A DNA stretch of 64,000 nucleotides from Oryzias latipes (GCF_002234675.1 NC_019872.2:6674949-6738948), one strand, 5' to 3'; numbered from the stretch's first letter, positions 1 through 20,302 are shown. Program-made: numbers and translations. Notes: a model not told the origin generated them from the letters alone.

Positions 1-240
1 CGTTTCTGCACAGCGGCAGTAGTTCATTAGAAAGTCACTTGAGTTGTGGGAAGGACTGTTTCTATGTGATAAACATAGACATTTCATCTGCTCCTGATTC
101 ACAATTTGAACTCAAAAATACTCAGAAATACAAATTTTAGCTCAATTTTCTTGGTAAAAAGCCTCCATCATGAGAAAAAACACCATTAACATGGTTTTCA
201 TCCTTGTGGGTCTTCAAGAATTACTGACCAGTTTACAGTT
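1..240 (-). repeat. Family M dispersed element, copy 1 (cut by window edge)
   Basis: The block running from the 'tttctgca..cagtagttcattagaaa' motif through 'atcatgagaaaaa' matches, in the same order, blocks near 6.5 kb and 13.1 kb, and in reverse complement the blocks near 35.8, 40.0, 51.1 and 56.1 kb. It lies in the hspa4 intron upstream of the first visible exon. It has no coding content. I treat all these blocks as one dispersed family, probably a non-autonomous DNA transposon; the membership is seen by eye, the class is inferred. Confidence 0.65.
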
Positions 241-245
241 TTTAA

Positions 246-7981
<7,736 letters not shown>

Positions 7982-8583
7982 CTCTGGCTGCTGCCAACAG
8001 CTGTAGTTCCTCTGAGGTCACCTTTGATGACAGTGTAGCAGACAGCAGCGTCCTCATTCTGCTCATCAGTCAGCCTCCACACCACGAGGTTTTTTAACCT
8101 TTGAATACAAAACAATTCATAATAAATATAAACGATCGGAAAAAGGACGACACAACCATCTGTTTTGAATGAAGCTCCTTCCTCCGTGTTGCTTTGATGC
8201 TGTTCTTTTCCAGAGATTGTTGCACATTGAGTCTTAGAATGTTTCTGCAGTTCAGAGTTCAACACTTCCAGAAGTATGTAAAATATTCTGTATCTGAATG
8301 AGAAATAAGGCAGGGGTTGTTTTCAGTTCTGAATGTTATTAAGAAAACCTTTTTGTTCTGTATATTGAAGTTAGAAGCTACATGTTACTGTCATGCAGTA
8401 TTTTATTTTATTGTTTTTCTCTTCCAAAAAACATTTGTCTGCAGTTTTGGTGGATTATTTTTTTTTTTTTTTTTTTTTCTACTGGGGTGAGTGCTGGTCC
8501 AACTAATAACCTTTTGGGTGCATCTGGTGTTGTTGCAGCATCAACGGCAAAAAAACCAAACTTTACTCAAAGAACGAAATAAA
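7982..8583 (+). other. hspa4: hspa4 3' untranslated region
   Basis: Follows the TAA stop at 7979-7981. It includes an early AATAAA-like site near 8123 and a T-run at 8457-8479. The most likely end is the AATAAA at 8578-8583. No other element is seen. Confidence 0.65.
8578..8583 (+). promoter_or_regulatory. Candidate hspa4 polyadenylation signal
   Basis: Canonical AATAAA about 600 bases after the stop codon, followed by T/GT-rich sequence. Chosen over the upstream site near 8123 because of its downstream GT-rich context; both may be used. Confidence 0.55.
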
Positions 8584-8977
8584 CTGACTTTACTTTGACT
8601 GTGGTGCAGCGTTTGTTTCCCCAAATAATGCACATACATAAAGTTTTTGGCAGGTTATGACACCATGTGGTTATCAAACTTCTTAAAGTTGGTATGATCA
8701 CAAATCTGCTAAATCTATTCATTTTCATTTAAATTGTAAGAAGCAACTTACATAAACAATCCAGTTACTTTCTTTATTTAATGAAATACTAATGAAATTA
8801 CAAATAAAATTAGATAATGGCTTTAAGAAGATGGGTAATTGCAAACAATTTTTATATGATAAACAAAAAGGTATATTTACTAGTTTTTTTCCTTATAAAT
8901 GTACGACTATAAAGTCGGGATTTTATTTACTTATTTATTTATAATTAAGTATAGAATTTAATCGGACTTGTAATTTT

Positions 8978-9026
8978 GTGTGTGTGTGTGTGTGTGTCTG
9001 TGTGTGTGTGTGCGTGCGTGTGTGTT
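8978..9026. repeat. (GT)n microsatellite upstream of rnf14
   Basis: Nearly uninterrupted GT dinucleotides with TCTG and GCGT interruptions. It lies about 100-150 bases before the presumed rnf14 first exon, in the short hspa4-rnf14 intergenic interval, so its length could affect the promoter; that effect is speculative. Confidence 0.9.
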
Positions 9027-9079
9027 TTAAAGACATTTTTGCTGTAGTTGCAGCAATCTTGGCCCCTGTCATTCTGGAG

Positions 9080-9171
9080 TCGGCCTCTAGAGGCGCTGTC
9101 ACGAGAAATGAGTTGTGTGACAGGAACTAGTCCGAGGACAAAAGTCATCACTACTACTTTAGCCGGATAAG
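9080..9171 (+). other. rnf14: Probable rnf14 5' non-coding exon
   Basis: A GC-richer island (contains 'agaggcgctgtcacgag') ends in 'gccggataag' followed by a GTAACA donor at 9172. The matching acceptor is 'ttcttgcag' ending at 9728, which joins to 'gaatgtaa' directly before the rnf14 ATG. The 5' limit is a guess; the donor and acceptor are seen. Confidence 0.45.
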
Positions 9172-9339
9172 GTAACATATGTACCCATTTCTAAATATTC
9201 TAGTCAATTTAGTCTTTGAATATAATTTGTTGTAATGCTACTAGATACATAAACACATGACCAAGCTTTTTTTCTTTAACTACTACAAAAACACTTCACA
9301 TTCATTAGCATTGCTAGCTAGCTACATGTCGTGAACGCG

Positions 9340-9367
9340 CTTTGTCTGATTAGATAATCAGACAAAG
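9340..9367. repeat. Perfect 28-bp inverted repeat
   Basis: Arms 'ctttgtctgatta' and 'taatcagacaaag' are exact reverse complements with a 2-base spacer. It lies in the presumed 5' intron of rnf14. It could be a dimeric protein-binding site, a short hairpin, or a remnant of a mobile-element end. Confidence 0.85.
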
Positions 9368-9736
9368 TTTGTCAAGTAACATATTTGAGTGAAAATACTC
9401 TTATAATTAATTAACCATCCTGTCTAATATGATAATGGTTGATATAGGATGTCCTCATTCATTGTTCACCTCTAGCTAAAATGTTGCTAAGCAATTTGCT
9501 AAGTCACAGCTTTTCTACAATTATTAGTCATAATAAGCACTTTAATAAAATTTCAGTTCATTTTTGAGTATTTCTCGTCTTACTATTTGTTCTTTTAAGT
9601 GTACATTCGGGGAAACTTTAGTTTATATGTGTACATTCGGGGTAAGTTTAGTTTATGTTAAGCTACATTTCTTTTGTACGGTGGTCATTTTGGTTGTCTT
9701 TGTTGCACCTGACCAACCTTTCTTGCAGGAATGTAA

Positions 9737-12700
9737 ATGTCTGAGGATAGGGAAGCCCAGGAGGATGAGCTGCTTGCTTTAGCAAGTATCTATGATGAAG
9801 AGGAGTTTCATCAGGCGGAGTCAGCCCAGGGGGGAGAGATCCAAATTTGTCTGGAGCTCCCTCCTGACTTCAAAGTTGTTGTTGTGAAAGGTAGCACTTC
9901 CTGTCCGTCTTTAATTTAATGTTAGAAACGCATTTCATGGTGCACATGGACTACCAGGTAAATGATACCGTCCTAAAAGTAAACACAATGTTTTCTTTTG
10001 TAGGAGAGCAGACAACTGAGTATGCAGTTTGTTTTTTACCCCCTTTGGTCCTTAATTTTGAGCTCCCGGGAGACTATCCATCTTTGTCTGCGCCGGTCTT
10101 CACTCTCAGCTCTAAATGGATGACCAAAGCTCAGGTAGAACTCGTATCCGCTACATGATTTTTCTAATAAGGAATACTCTGCACATATGTTTGATACTTC
10201 CTCTGCATATGCTATGATGATTTCTGACATAGTGTTATGTCTGTTTACATGATTATGAAGTACTTCATCTTTGTCATGTGATTCATTGATACTTAAGGAC
10301 TCTTAATGACCTGAAACTGCGTTTTTAAGGTATAAATATCTGATTAGAAGTTATGAATCAGATAATGATGTAAAGACAATGGTATGGTAGAACAATTTTA
10401 AAAATCTGCTTCCTTCCACTCCCTTTTTAAGCAATCTATGATTTAATGACTAATTGTCCTATGTTTGATACATCTTTGTATGGATGTTAAACTCTGATTG
10501 TTTTTTTTTGTGCATTGTTCTTGCTTTGTTGGAAATAAACAATTTCCAAATCCAAAAATCTCTTTTTTTAAAATAATTTACCTCAGAAAAGAAAGCTTAA
10601 AGGCACACTCCAGTGAAAATAGTGTTTTTTAACATCTATATATCCTTATATCTAAGGAAAATTAAATTAAACTCGCATTTCTCATCATGATTAAAAGACC
10701 ACTGGGGGCACTTTAAATACAGCTCTAAAGATGATGGGAGTGGTACTTTAAGGGTTTTAAATGGAATTGCATTCATACAAAACAATCTTTGACTGTACTC
10801 ATCCTAGCACTTCTCTGCTGGTTACAGTTGAGCACTCTTTGCCAACGCCTGGATGAGTTATGGGAGGAAAACCAGGGCTGCGTGATCCTCTTCACATGGA
10901 TGCAGTTCCTTAAGGAGGAGACCTTGGACTTCCTGGGCATCAAATCTCCTCTTGAAGTCAACAGGAACAACACAAAGCTATGTGGTGAACGAAGAAAAAC
11001 TGATCCCACTGCTGCAGGTAATGCATATTTATTGAAACATCCTGTTTAGAAAATAGATATTTAGTTATGTTAATGATGAAGAATGTGAAGTTTCTCCTGT
11101 TGATTTTTTTTTTTGTCCAGATGTTACAAAATGTGACAGTAAGTCTGAAGTAGCAGAGAATAAACCAGAGATAACAGACAAGCTGGGACAGCACCCTTCT
11201 AAGCTTGACCCCCGCGCTGTGGTGTTGATGGACCCACGGGCTGACCCCCTACCTCAGCTGCTGGACTTTGATGAGGCGCAGCGGCAGAAGGTCTTCGACA
11301 GCAAGGTGTTCTGCTGTGGGATCTGCTTCTCGGAGAAGCTGGGCTCCCACTGTCTCTGCTTTAAAGAGTGTCAGCACGTGTACTGCAACGCCTGCATGAC
11401 TGAGTACTTCCAGATCCAGATACGGGACGGCAATGTTCAGTGCCTCAATTGCCCTGAGCCCAAATGTACCTCATTAGCCACACCGCTGCAGGTATTCTAG
11501 TGAAACAGAATGTTTTGATCTAGGAAACGTCATCCACATTGACCTCTGTTTTTTATTCTATAATAACTTTTTTGATCTTCTCATCTCTTCATATGTCAGG
11601 TCAAGCAGCTTGTGGATGAAGAGCTGTTTGCCCGATACGACCGGCTGCTTCTTCAGTCCACTTTAGATCTCATGGCTGACGTGGTCTACTGTCCTCGTCA
11701 GTTTTGTGGCACAGCCGTCATGGTGGAGCCAGACACTACGATGGGCATTTGCTCGGCTTGCCAGCATGCATTTTGCACCATGTGCAAGCTTGCTTATCAC
11801 GGTGTCTCCCACTGTAAATTCCCTGCAGGTAAAGTGACGTGGAAAATGAAATGTCCGTGTAAATGGTAGGAAAACAAATCTTGTGTTTATGTTTTTTTTT
11901 CAACCCCTTTACTGGCGAGACCTAAATAACACCAACTTTGTGACACACCGTAACTCTTCAAGTAGCAAAGCAATTTTTCTTAGCTCCAGAATCTTCTGGA
12001 ATGTTTTCAAGTGTTTACACAATGAGCGTGATGTTGGGTTATTTTAAACGCTAATTGTGTAAACAGTCTAAAAGTTACATTAGTCTACAAAATGTAAACG
12101 CTGGAGCTGAAGCTCCAATGTAAAATGGTAAAAAAAAAAAGGGGGGGACAAAGATAAAATTATTTTAGACCTTTTAATATCTTCTCAGTTTCTTATTACA
12201 TTCAAAATCCTTTGACTTTGTCTGTCAGCTACTGGAAAAAACTTAGTTTTGGGTTGTTGTAAATCTAGTCCCATAATATTTCTCTTTCAGTTATCTTAAT
12301 TTTCTTTCCAATATGCATAAACGGCAGCTGGGCAGCTCAGTTGGTAAGGTGAAAGACTGCCACGCAGGAAACCAGTGTTCAATTCTCATGGGGAATGAAC
12401 AATTAATTAATGGCAAGCAATGGTAATGGTAATGGGGCAATGACCATATCAATCGTAAGCAAGGCAGCTTAACACTGCTGCCTCCCAAGCGCGGCTCGTC
12501 TGCAGCTCACCCCTCCCCCAGGGGATGGGTCAAAATGCAGAGAAGAATTTCCCCATTGTGGGATAAAAAAAAGAAACAATTATTATTAAACAAGATACAA
12601 ATCTATTCATCAAACAATATTTGTTCTAGTAGGTATGTTTTAAAGTAAAATACCTTACAAGTTTTTATTTTATTTTTTATCTTTGTGTCTAAAAGGTAGA

Positions 12701-13860
12701 ATGTAAACAATAAAGGTTAACGCCTCCCTTTCTTTCTGTTTGATCCTTCAGAGGAACTGCGTAACCTCAGAGACGAGTACCTGTCAGCCACATCGGAGGG
12801 GAAGAAGTTCATGGAGAAACGCTTTGGGAAACGGGTGATCCAGAAAGCGGTGGAGGAGTCTTTCAGCAGGGACTGGCTCACGGAGAATTGCAAATGCTGT
12901 CCCAAATGTGGAACCAACATACAGGTAGGCTCCCCCTGCTAGTAGCTCTGGACTTTGCCTCTACGAGCAGCAGGGGGCAGTGTTGTCCACTATTTCTCAT
13001 TTAAACTAAACAGAAATATACAGTGTTGGAGATGGATTTGGGAAAAAAAAATAACTACAACTCTCACTCCAAAAATCTTTTGAGCTATGTTAAAAGTGTC
13101 CATAGTGGTATTTTAATTGTTATTATGCTGTTTTAGCCAAAATGTAAATGGACATAGTTTCTGCAGAGCAACAGTAGTTCATTAGAAATTCGCCTCTGAG
13201 TCGTGGGCAGGACTGTTGGTGTGGAGCAAGTCTGCCCTTACTTCCTGACATCCCTTTATTGACACTCCCCCCAGCCTCTCACACCCCCAACCGAACATTA
13301 CCAGTAGAAAAAGAAAAAAACTGTGAGCAATATTGGAGCTATCCAGCCGGACAGTTTTGAGTCAGACACCAACTTGGACGAAGAAAACAAAGAGAAAAAT
13401 GGACATATTTGTCTGCAAGGTGATGCATATGCTCTCTATCATCAGAAAAATGCTACAGGAACCTGTTAAAAACACAATTTTCATTGGAGTGGGTATTTCA
13501 ATATCCAGTTAAGGAGGGACTCATTTTTTCTTTGACGCTTCAGAACTTGGTCATCAGTGTTCCTCATTTCTTTGTTTTTGTTTCTCCTTAGAAAGTTGAC
13601 GGCTGTAATAAGATGACCTGCACCTCTTGTAAACAGTACTTCTGTTGGCTGTGCTTGGGCGTCCTCAGCAAAGTCAACCCATACGGTCACTTTAACAACC
13701 CCCATTCACCCTGTTACAACCAGTAAGTCACCAGTTTGTGAGAGACTTGAAACATTTCCACGCACATGTGTTTAATGCGGTCTCCCTCGTCTGTTCCAGG
13801 CTTTTCCAGGGTGTGGACGTAGATGATGACGACAATTTTTGGAGTGACGAAGAAGACTGA
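9737..13860 (+). CDS. rnf14: rnf14: RING finger protein 14 (RBR E3 ubiquitin ligase, ARA54-type)
   Basis: RING-between-RING E3 ligase that passes ubiquitin through a RING2 cysteine; the mammalian protein is also called androgen-receptor coactivator ARA54. Coding exons: 9737-9890, 10004-10134, 10828-11017, 11121-11491, 11600-11828, 12752-12924, 13592-13722, 13800-13860 (479 residues, close to the human length of 474). The N-terminus has an RWD domain (about 1-140, opening 'EDELLALASIYDEEEF'). RING1 is about 222-270 ('CCGICFSEKLGSHC', 'CQHVYCNACM'). IBR is about 295-357 ('CPRQFCG', 'CSACQHAFCTMCKLAYH'). RING2 is about 405-437 ('CKCCPKCGTNIQ', 'DGCNKMTC'); by family comparison the catalytic cysteine should be C421 in 'DGC'. 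The tail is strongly acidic ('DDDDNFWSDEED'). The start is the first ATG after the 5' splice acceptor. All zinc ligands I can check look intact. Confidence 0.97.
10600..10758 (+). repeat. Family M dispersed element, copy 4 (internally deleted)
   Basis: Both termini are present ('aaaggcacactccagtgaaa' at left; 'gatgatgggagtggtacttt' at right) with 'attaaaagaccactggg' inside, but most of the middle is missing compared with copies near 40 kb and 56 kb. It lies in the rnf14 intron before exon 10828-11017 and shows both ends of the family in a small space. Confidence 0.7.
12318..12585 (+). repeat. tRNA-derived SINE in rnf14 intron
   Basis: The 5' part looks like a tRNA promoter: an A-box-like 'gctcagttggtaagg' and a B-box-like 'gtgttcaattctc' about 40 bases on. 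The 3' part has 'gatgggtcaaaatgcagaga' and 'aatttccccattgtgggat', a tail typical of teleost tRNA SINEs that share a LINE 3' end, followed by an A-rich stretch. It is not a functional tRNA gene, since no cloverleaf is kept. Confidence 0.75.
13053..13500 (-). repeat. Family M dispersed element, copy 5
   Basis: Starts near 'acaactctcactccaa' and ends with 'attttcattggagtgggtat', so both termini carry the inverted 'cactcca/tggagtg' motif. Inside are 'catagtttctgcagagcaac', 'cagtagttcattagaaattc' and 'catcagaaaaatgctacagg'. About 13315-13430 is an additional open stretch (reading 'QPDSFESDTNLDEENKEK') that other copies largely lack. It lies in the rnf14 intron before exon 13592-13722. Confidence 0.75.
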
Positions 13861-14602
13861 GCCCCTCACCCTTCCAGTGCCTCACTGCTATTTGAAAGCA
13901 CTTTATTTCTTACATAATCACCACGTCATCTGAGACTCTGACTTCAAACATGTCGTCTCTGTGATGCCACTGTGAGCACATCGTGTTGTTCATGCTAAGA
14001 ATGTGCGACAAAATCAACACCAGAAACATCCCCTACCTGGGTGATTGTTAAAGAAACTTCAACTACTGTGGTTGTTTTGGATACTTATAGACACCATTTA
14101 GCATTTTTAATTCATCATAGATCAAGGAGAGACTTGCATATGAAGTTCTCTTATAACCCTTGGTATTATGGCACTGGGTTAGCACTTAAGTCCAAAGAAT
14201 TTTTCTTTTTCAATGACGTTTAATAGCTTTTTTAACGAGTTAAGCACTTCTTCATGCAACCTAATGTATTACTGGCAAATAAGAATTAGGTCTGTTCCAG
14301 GAAAAGTAAAAGACTTTGGCACAATATGACATTTTTTATTTTGAAATTAGACATAGACAACATACTTGCAATCAGCAAAGATATTTATTGCTTTTTTTTA
14401 ATGTGATCTGAAAGAAAAGCTATTATGAAAGATGAAACGAAATCAAATATTTTTTTTTTCTGAACTTGAAACTTTTCTTCATCTATTCCTCAATAATTTG
14501 TTGGTCAGTGTTGGTTCGGACTGGATAATACAATTGCATTGTTACCTTACTTTAGGTCACTTCCTGTTTTAATTTACAATGCAGGATGTTCACCAAAATA
14601 AA
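13861..14602 (+). other. rnf14: rnf14 3' untranslated region
   Basis: Follows the TGA at 13858-13860 and runs to the AATAAA at 14597-14602. T-rich and AT-rich, with no repeat signature seen. Confidence 0.6.
14597..14602 (+). promoter_or_regulatory. Candidate rnf14 polyadenylation signal
   Basis: Canonical AATAAA about 740 bases after the stop, followed by a GT/T-rich stretch ('attgtttgtttttcattt'). Confidence 0.6.
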
Positions 14603-15325
14603 AGTTCCAAGTTTGCCATCATTGTTTGTTTTTCATTTTCACAATTGCAATTGTTTTTTTTTAACTCAAACTCATTAAGGAAAACAGCAAATCTGAGAAT
14701 ATTGACCATCATATTCATGTGCAAATGTCTTTTTTAGGTTTAACAGCAGCAAAACTTATTTATAAAACGTCTTCCCTCTTCAATGTTCCACATTTTAAGC
14801 TAAAAGGAAGCGGTTATTATAGCAGCGCCTGCAGGATTGTGTTTAACATCTTAAAAAAATATATATATATGACCCCACAGTGCAAAAAGGACAGTCGGTG
14901 GTACACTAAATGTGAGAATAAATTGTTTTAAAAGGATTATTACATTTTGCTCAATATTACGGAAGTCCTGTGTGGAACATCAGAATCCAAAATCCACCCT
15001 ACAGAAGTCAACTCCAGGTGTTTGGTAACATCTGGACACCTGAAAAACCACCCCTGTTTGCTCTAATCCAGAGGTTAAGCTGTGACACAGAGACACAATG
15101 ACACACAAAAAGAAACAAAGAGCACACGTTGGAGCCTGAGACTGAATAGAGTCAACATTGTGTCATCCCTTTGGCCAGAGTTGCTGACAGAGGAGAACCC
15201 TTTAAAATAGGCCCCTCTCTCCTGGCCTGTTCTGTCCCATCCCACGCCTCGTGCTCTCTGCTCGCACCCTGAGCCCCCTGCCCATCTTTGTCCATAGATG
15301 CTGACTGACCGGTGGGACATTTACA

Positions 15326-15427
15326 ATGTCCATTAAAGACGCGCCTGCTGGTGGAAGCACAGGAAACGAGCACCTGCAGCAGCTTTCCAACCCCTTCTCC
15401 TGCATTCTACGAAGCTGGAAAAGGCAG
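15326..15427 (+). other. Candidate first coding exon of an unassigned or endou-type transcript
   Basis: A GC-rich open stretch begins with an ATG at 15326 and reads 34 codons ('MSIKDAPAGGSTGNEHLQQL', later 'LRSWKRQ') up to a good donor (AG then GTCAGT at 15428). A TATA-like 'tttaaaatag' lies near 15201. Its ending phase (0) does not fit the acceptor at 20418 directly, because that exon would need one carried base. It would therefore need an intermediate exon, belong to another transcript, or be chance. Confidence 0.3.
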
Positions 15428-16512
15428 GTCAGTGTGAAGAAACTCTGCTCTCACGTTAGAATTAAAATGGTGAGAGATTTAGGTCATGAATGAGATCTAT
15501 TGTTTTAGATAAACGGTTGAGTTCTGGATGAACACAGGAGGAACGTTTTTAGATGAGAGTCACGGGCCGATGGATGTTTCAACCTATTGGATCTCTATTG
15601 GAACTCTGTAGAAGCATTGGATCTCTATTGGATCTCTTAATGAAAGCAAAAGACTTTAGTACTATTGACTATGAAACATTCAGACATTTTTTTTCAATTA
15701 CAGGTTAGGTTTCCACAAAAAAACAAAAATCTGTTATTGTAGAAATTGTTGATTTATGACTTTTAGGCTGTCAAATTAAAAAAATCAATGGAAATACATT
15801 AATAAATAAATAAATTAAACGGGTAAAAAATAAATAAAATCATTACTATAAGGCAGTGCTTTTCTATTATTTTTTTGCAACGCCCCCCCTAGGAAAAAGA
15901 AAATGTTTCGCAACCCCCCAACACACTGGCTGCGGTGACTATTAGGTTAGTATCTATAAAAATTGTGTAAGTATACCTAAAATTGTATCTTTTAACACTA
16001 ACAAAAGAAAAAAGGAATATAAATCCAATTTTAACAAATATTAACTTTATTTAGCCACACAGAAACCCTGTTCTAGTCTAAAACAGAAAAAAGCTTAAAG
16101 GGCCTGAAATAAAAAAATCTGTCATTCCTTATTTAAACTAAAAACATTTTGACCATCTGAACCATTTGATGCCGAGAAAAATAATTCAATTAATAATATT
16201 ACATGTAAATTGATCTGAAATATTAACACAGGAGCACCAATAAATTTAACGTTTTTAGTCTGAAGAAATAGATAAAAAAACATTGTGCTAATTTTTTTTC
16301 TAAATGATGGATTTTTTATTTCTGATCTCATAAAGTGCAGCTGTTTTCCTGCATTACCTGCTGTCTTTATGTACAATACCGACACCAACTAAACCACAGA
16401 CAGACAAAGAATACATTTATGGAAAATAAAGACACATCATCAAAATATCTACAATAGTTCATAAAGAATGACATTATTAGCATGAGCTGAGTAATATATA
16501 GGCACACCATGA

Positions 16513-17698
<1,186 letters not shown>

Positions 17699-18169
17699 GT
17701 GGCATCCTTTTTTCCCAAGCCCTGAGCCGCTGTCACCACCGCCCCCCCCGTTACATTTGTGCTCCGGGAAATTCCCCGTATTACCTGTGCCTAAAGCCGC
17801 TACTACTGCGCGCCCCCCCTGGCATCGCGTTGGGCGCGTCCTATTATTTGAGAAGCAGTGCTATAAGGGTACCGGTAATTACCATAATTTATCATGTGTT
17901 ATTCTTAGTGATAAGCCATTGATGCCCACTGTCAGACCATCAGTGATCAGACGTTCCTCCAAAACCATACAAGTATTATAGTGAGGCCTTTAAAAATACT
18001 CGGTGGTAAAATGAAAGTTGGTTTATTTCAAGCAATCAAAACAAAAATAAAAAAAGCCAAAAAAATCGAACCAAGTCAAGATATTTAGTCACAAATTGAT
18101 TGGAAAGTAAAGAAAAAACAGGAGATATATTAATGAAAATATTTATGATGCCACCATAATTACGCTTAA

Positions 18170-19265
18170 GCATAAATGGATATGAATGAATGAATGAATG
18201 ATACTGTATTACTCCTGAGGGAAATTATATTCCAGTACAACTCAAAAAGGATCAGACATACAACAACAGGAATACTTACACATTTGAAGTTGACTGAGGT
18301 TGTTTTGCTGTAGTTGCAACCCAGATTAGCGTGCAGATGGTCCATGATGGGGGGAGGGGGTGACAAAAAAAAGTTGCATCTCAACACTGCTTACAATCTG
18401 TAGATACAAGAGGAAAAAAACTACAACGCAAAACGCACATATGCAGACAAAACACAATACACGAGGATCAGGAGGGTGGGGGGAGGGGCCCCCTTCATGA
18501 ATCTGTCCTTCGAGTGCCGCTCCGTGAGCCAGGCACAGTCTTCCAGACAGCGCACGGAGGAGGGAGGATGGTAGTAGGAGAGCCGAGGTCAAGCAGGGGA
18601 TAAGTAGCAGTCATCAGCCCTGTGAACAGCTTCTGTTGTCCACTCTGTAGAAGCAGACATGTTTTGATAGAGCCAGGGACGGTTGTCCACAGCTCATTCG
18701 GGGAGATTAGATACTCTTGGGCGCCAGCAGGTTGTTTGTTATGCTGGCTGAGTCCTTGACTGGTCTTGCAATTTTTGAGGCAGATTTAATTCAAATAAAG
18801 TGGGGGAATTTAGCGCAGTCTTCCCCACCATCCGGGCAGAATCTCGCTCCAGGGTGGCTTCCATCTCCGCACAAGTTTGGCTGTCTCAAGCAATCTGCTT
18901 AAGTGGGCAAGACAAGTACAGAGCTTTTGATCCACTTGTGAGAGTTTCTCATTCGTAGTCTCTCCTCCCCGAAGAATCATTCCCCAGATCCTTGACAGAT
19001 CGCCTCTCTCCGTCTTCCGCTCCCAGACCGCCCGATAAATCAGAAATTCTCCGATCCCAATTGTGAAGAATCCGATTATCAGAAATCCAAATAGGTAGAC
19101 ATCCTTGACATCTTCCACAGACAGCTGGGCCAGGCACACCAGCCTCCACTTGCCCCATGGTGTATCTAGCCGCATGGGTGCCGTCTGGGGAGGAAGGGTC
19201 CGCTTTCCCGTTCCTTAGTGTGGAAAAAACTTTAAGAGACCAGCTGATCAGATCCATTTTCAGAG
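18170..19265 (-). mobile_element. Minus-strand retroposon with (ATTC)n tail
   Basis: Read on the minus strand, this block begins near 19265 and ends with 'aatttccctcaggagtaata' followed by repeated ATTC units at about 18183-18200, a tail style typical of LINE/SINE-type retroposons. It carries an open frame (18810-19175, minus) and about 600 bases of apparently untranslated 3' sequence including a pyrimidine-rich part. Insertion duplications are not clear. It may be host sequence captured by a retroposon, or a whole family; a copy-number count would tell. Confidence 0.5.
18810..19175 (-). CDS. Unrecognised small membrane-protein-like reading frame in retroposon
   Basis: I do not recognise this product with confidence. 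The frame is 121 codons and contains one strongly hydrophobic segment ('VYLFGFLIIGFFTIGIG', about residues 26-46). A basic stretch ('RAVWERKTERGDLSR') and a heptad-like region ('NEKLSQVDQKLCTCLAHLSR') that could be a short coiled coil follow. A second minus-strand frame (18949-19317) overlaps it. Its start at about 19258 ('MDLISWSLKVFSTLRNGKAD') looks like the natural N-terminus, so a frameshift near 19150 has probably split one original protein. Retroposon-borne gene, captured host fragment or decayed host gene are all possible. Confidence 0.35.
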   Translation of the reverse strand: MRLDTPWGKWRLVCLAQLSVEDVKDVYLFGFLIIGFFTIGIGEFLIYRAVWERKTERGDLSRIWGMILRGGETTNEKLSQVDQKLCTCLAHLSRLLETAKLVRRWKPPWSEILPGWWGRLR

Positions 19266-20095
19266 TGCACTTACATACAGTAGACACGCATGACACATTT
19301 GATAAAATGTCTACCAAAAAGGGTTTGATTAATTGCTTAATAAGGAGTCAGAAGAAACCAATTCAAACAATCCCAGCTTTATTATATTTATGTTTTTGAT
19401 ATTCATTTTTGACCCAACGAAATCGAATGCTTGCAATTTCTGCAGATGGTTCTTCAGAGCAACTCACTTTTGATCTGGAAGACCCTTATGCAGTCTGTGC
19501 AATAAAGTTAGCACCTCAACGTTGTATGAAAACTGGGTCAAAATAGATTTTTATCACTTCAAATGTGTGCACCTACCACAAACTTGAAAGTCTTAGTTAA
19601 TCCAGTTTCAATGAGCTACCTACTTTCAGTTCCGTCTTCGTCTGAAACCATGGAAACCTCTAGAAGAGCTGCACCTTTGTTCAGGGGGCAAAAATGATTC
19701 TCCTCTGCCAAGGCTTGGTTGTGTCAGTGCATGAACTTTTTCTGAGGTAAAACACAAACATTGGATTTCTAATTGATTTCTAATAAGCCACTTGTCTTAA
19801 GTCTAATTTTGCTTTGGGTTTTATTTTTTATAATTGTAAAAATTAACACATTCACAGTGAATGTCCACACTAAATATTTCAAAGGCTTAATGAGATAGTT
19901 CAAGGAGAAAAGTATAATATTCTAATAAATCATTGTCTCAGAGATAATAATCTACCATGCATAAATCCAAATGGTATTTTCCAAGATCAATTATAATCAA
20001 CATATTTCATTTTGAAACAGTTCAGGTCGATCCGATTCGATTAACAACTAGCCTCAGACAGATTGATCTGGTTGGATAAATCGATTCATCATTAC

Positions 20096-20302
20096 ACCCC
20101 TACCAAACAGTTAAAAGCCCAAAGCACTTTACGGTCCCATTCTTCCACCCATACACTGATAATCATAACCTTACAAAGGCACCAACTTCAACCAACAGGA
20201 GCAATGTGGGTTTAGTGTCTTTCCCAAAGATACAAGACAGGAAGTGAACCCACAGTCTTCTAGTTAGACTGTAGATCAACGGTTCTACCTCTGCACCCCA
20301 GC
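20096..20302 (-). repeat. tRNA-derived SINE, minus strand
   Basis: Reads 'cccaaagcactttacggtcc', 'gggtttagtgtctttccc', then 'gaagtgaacccacag' (reverse of a B box) and 'agatcaacggttctacct' (reverse of an A-box region). This order on the minus strand matches a very common teleost SINE with the phrase 'gcgctttacagtc'. A related shorter fragment is at 36255-36365. No tRNA function is kept. Confidence 0.7.
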
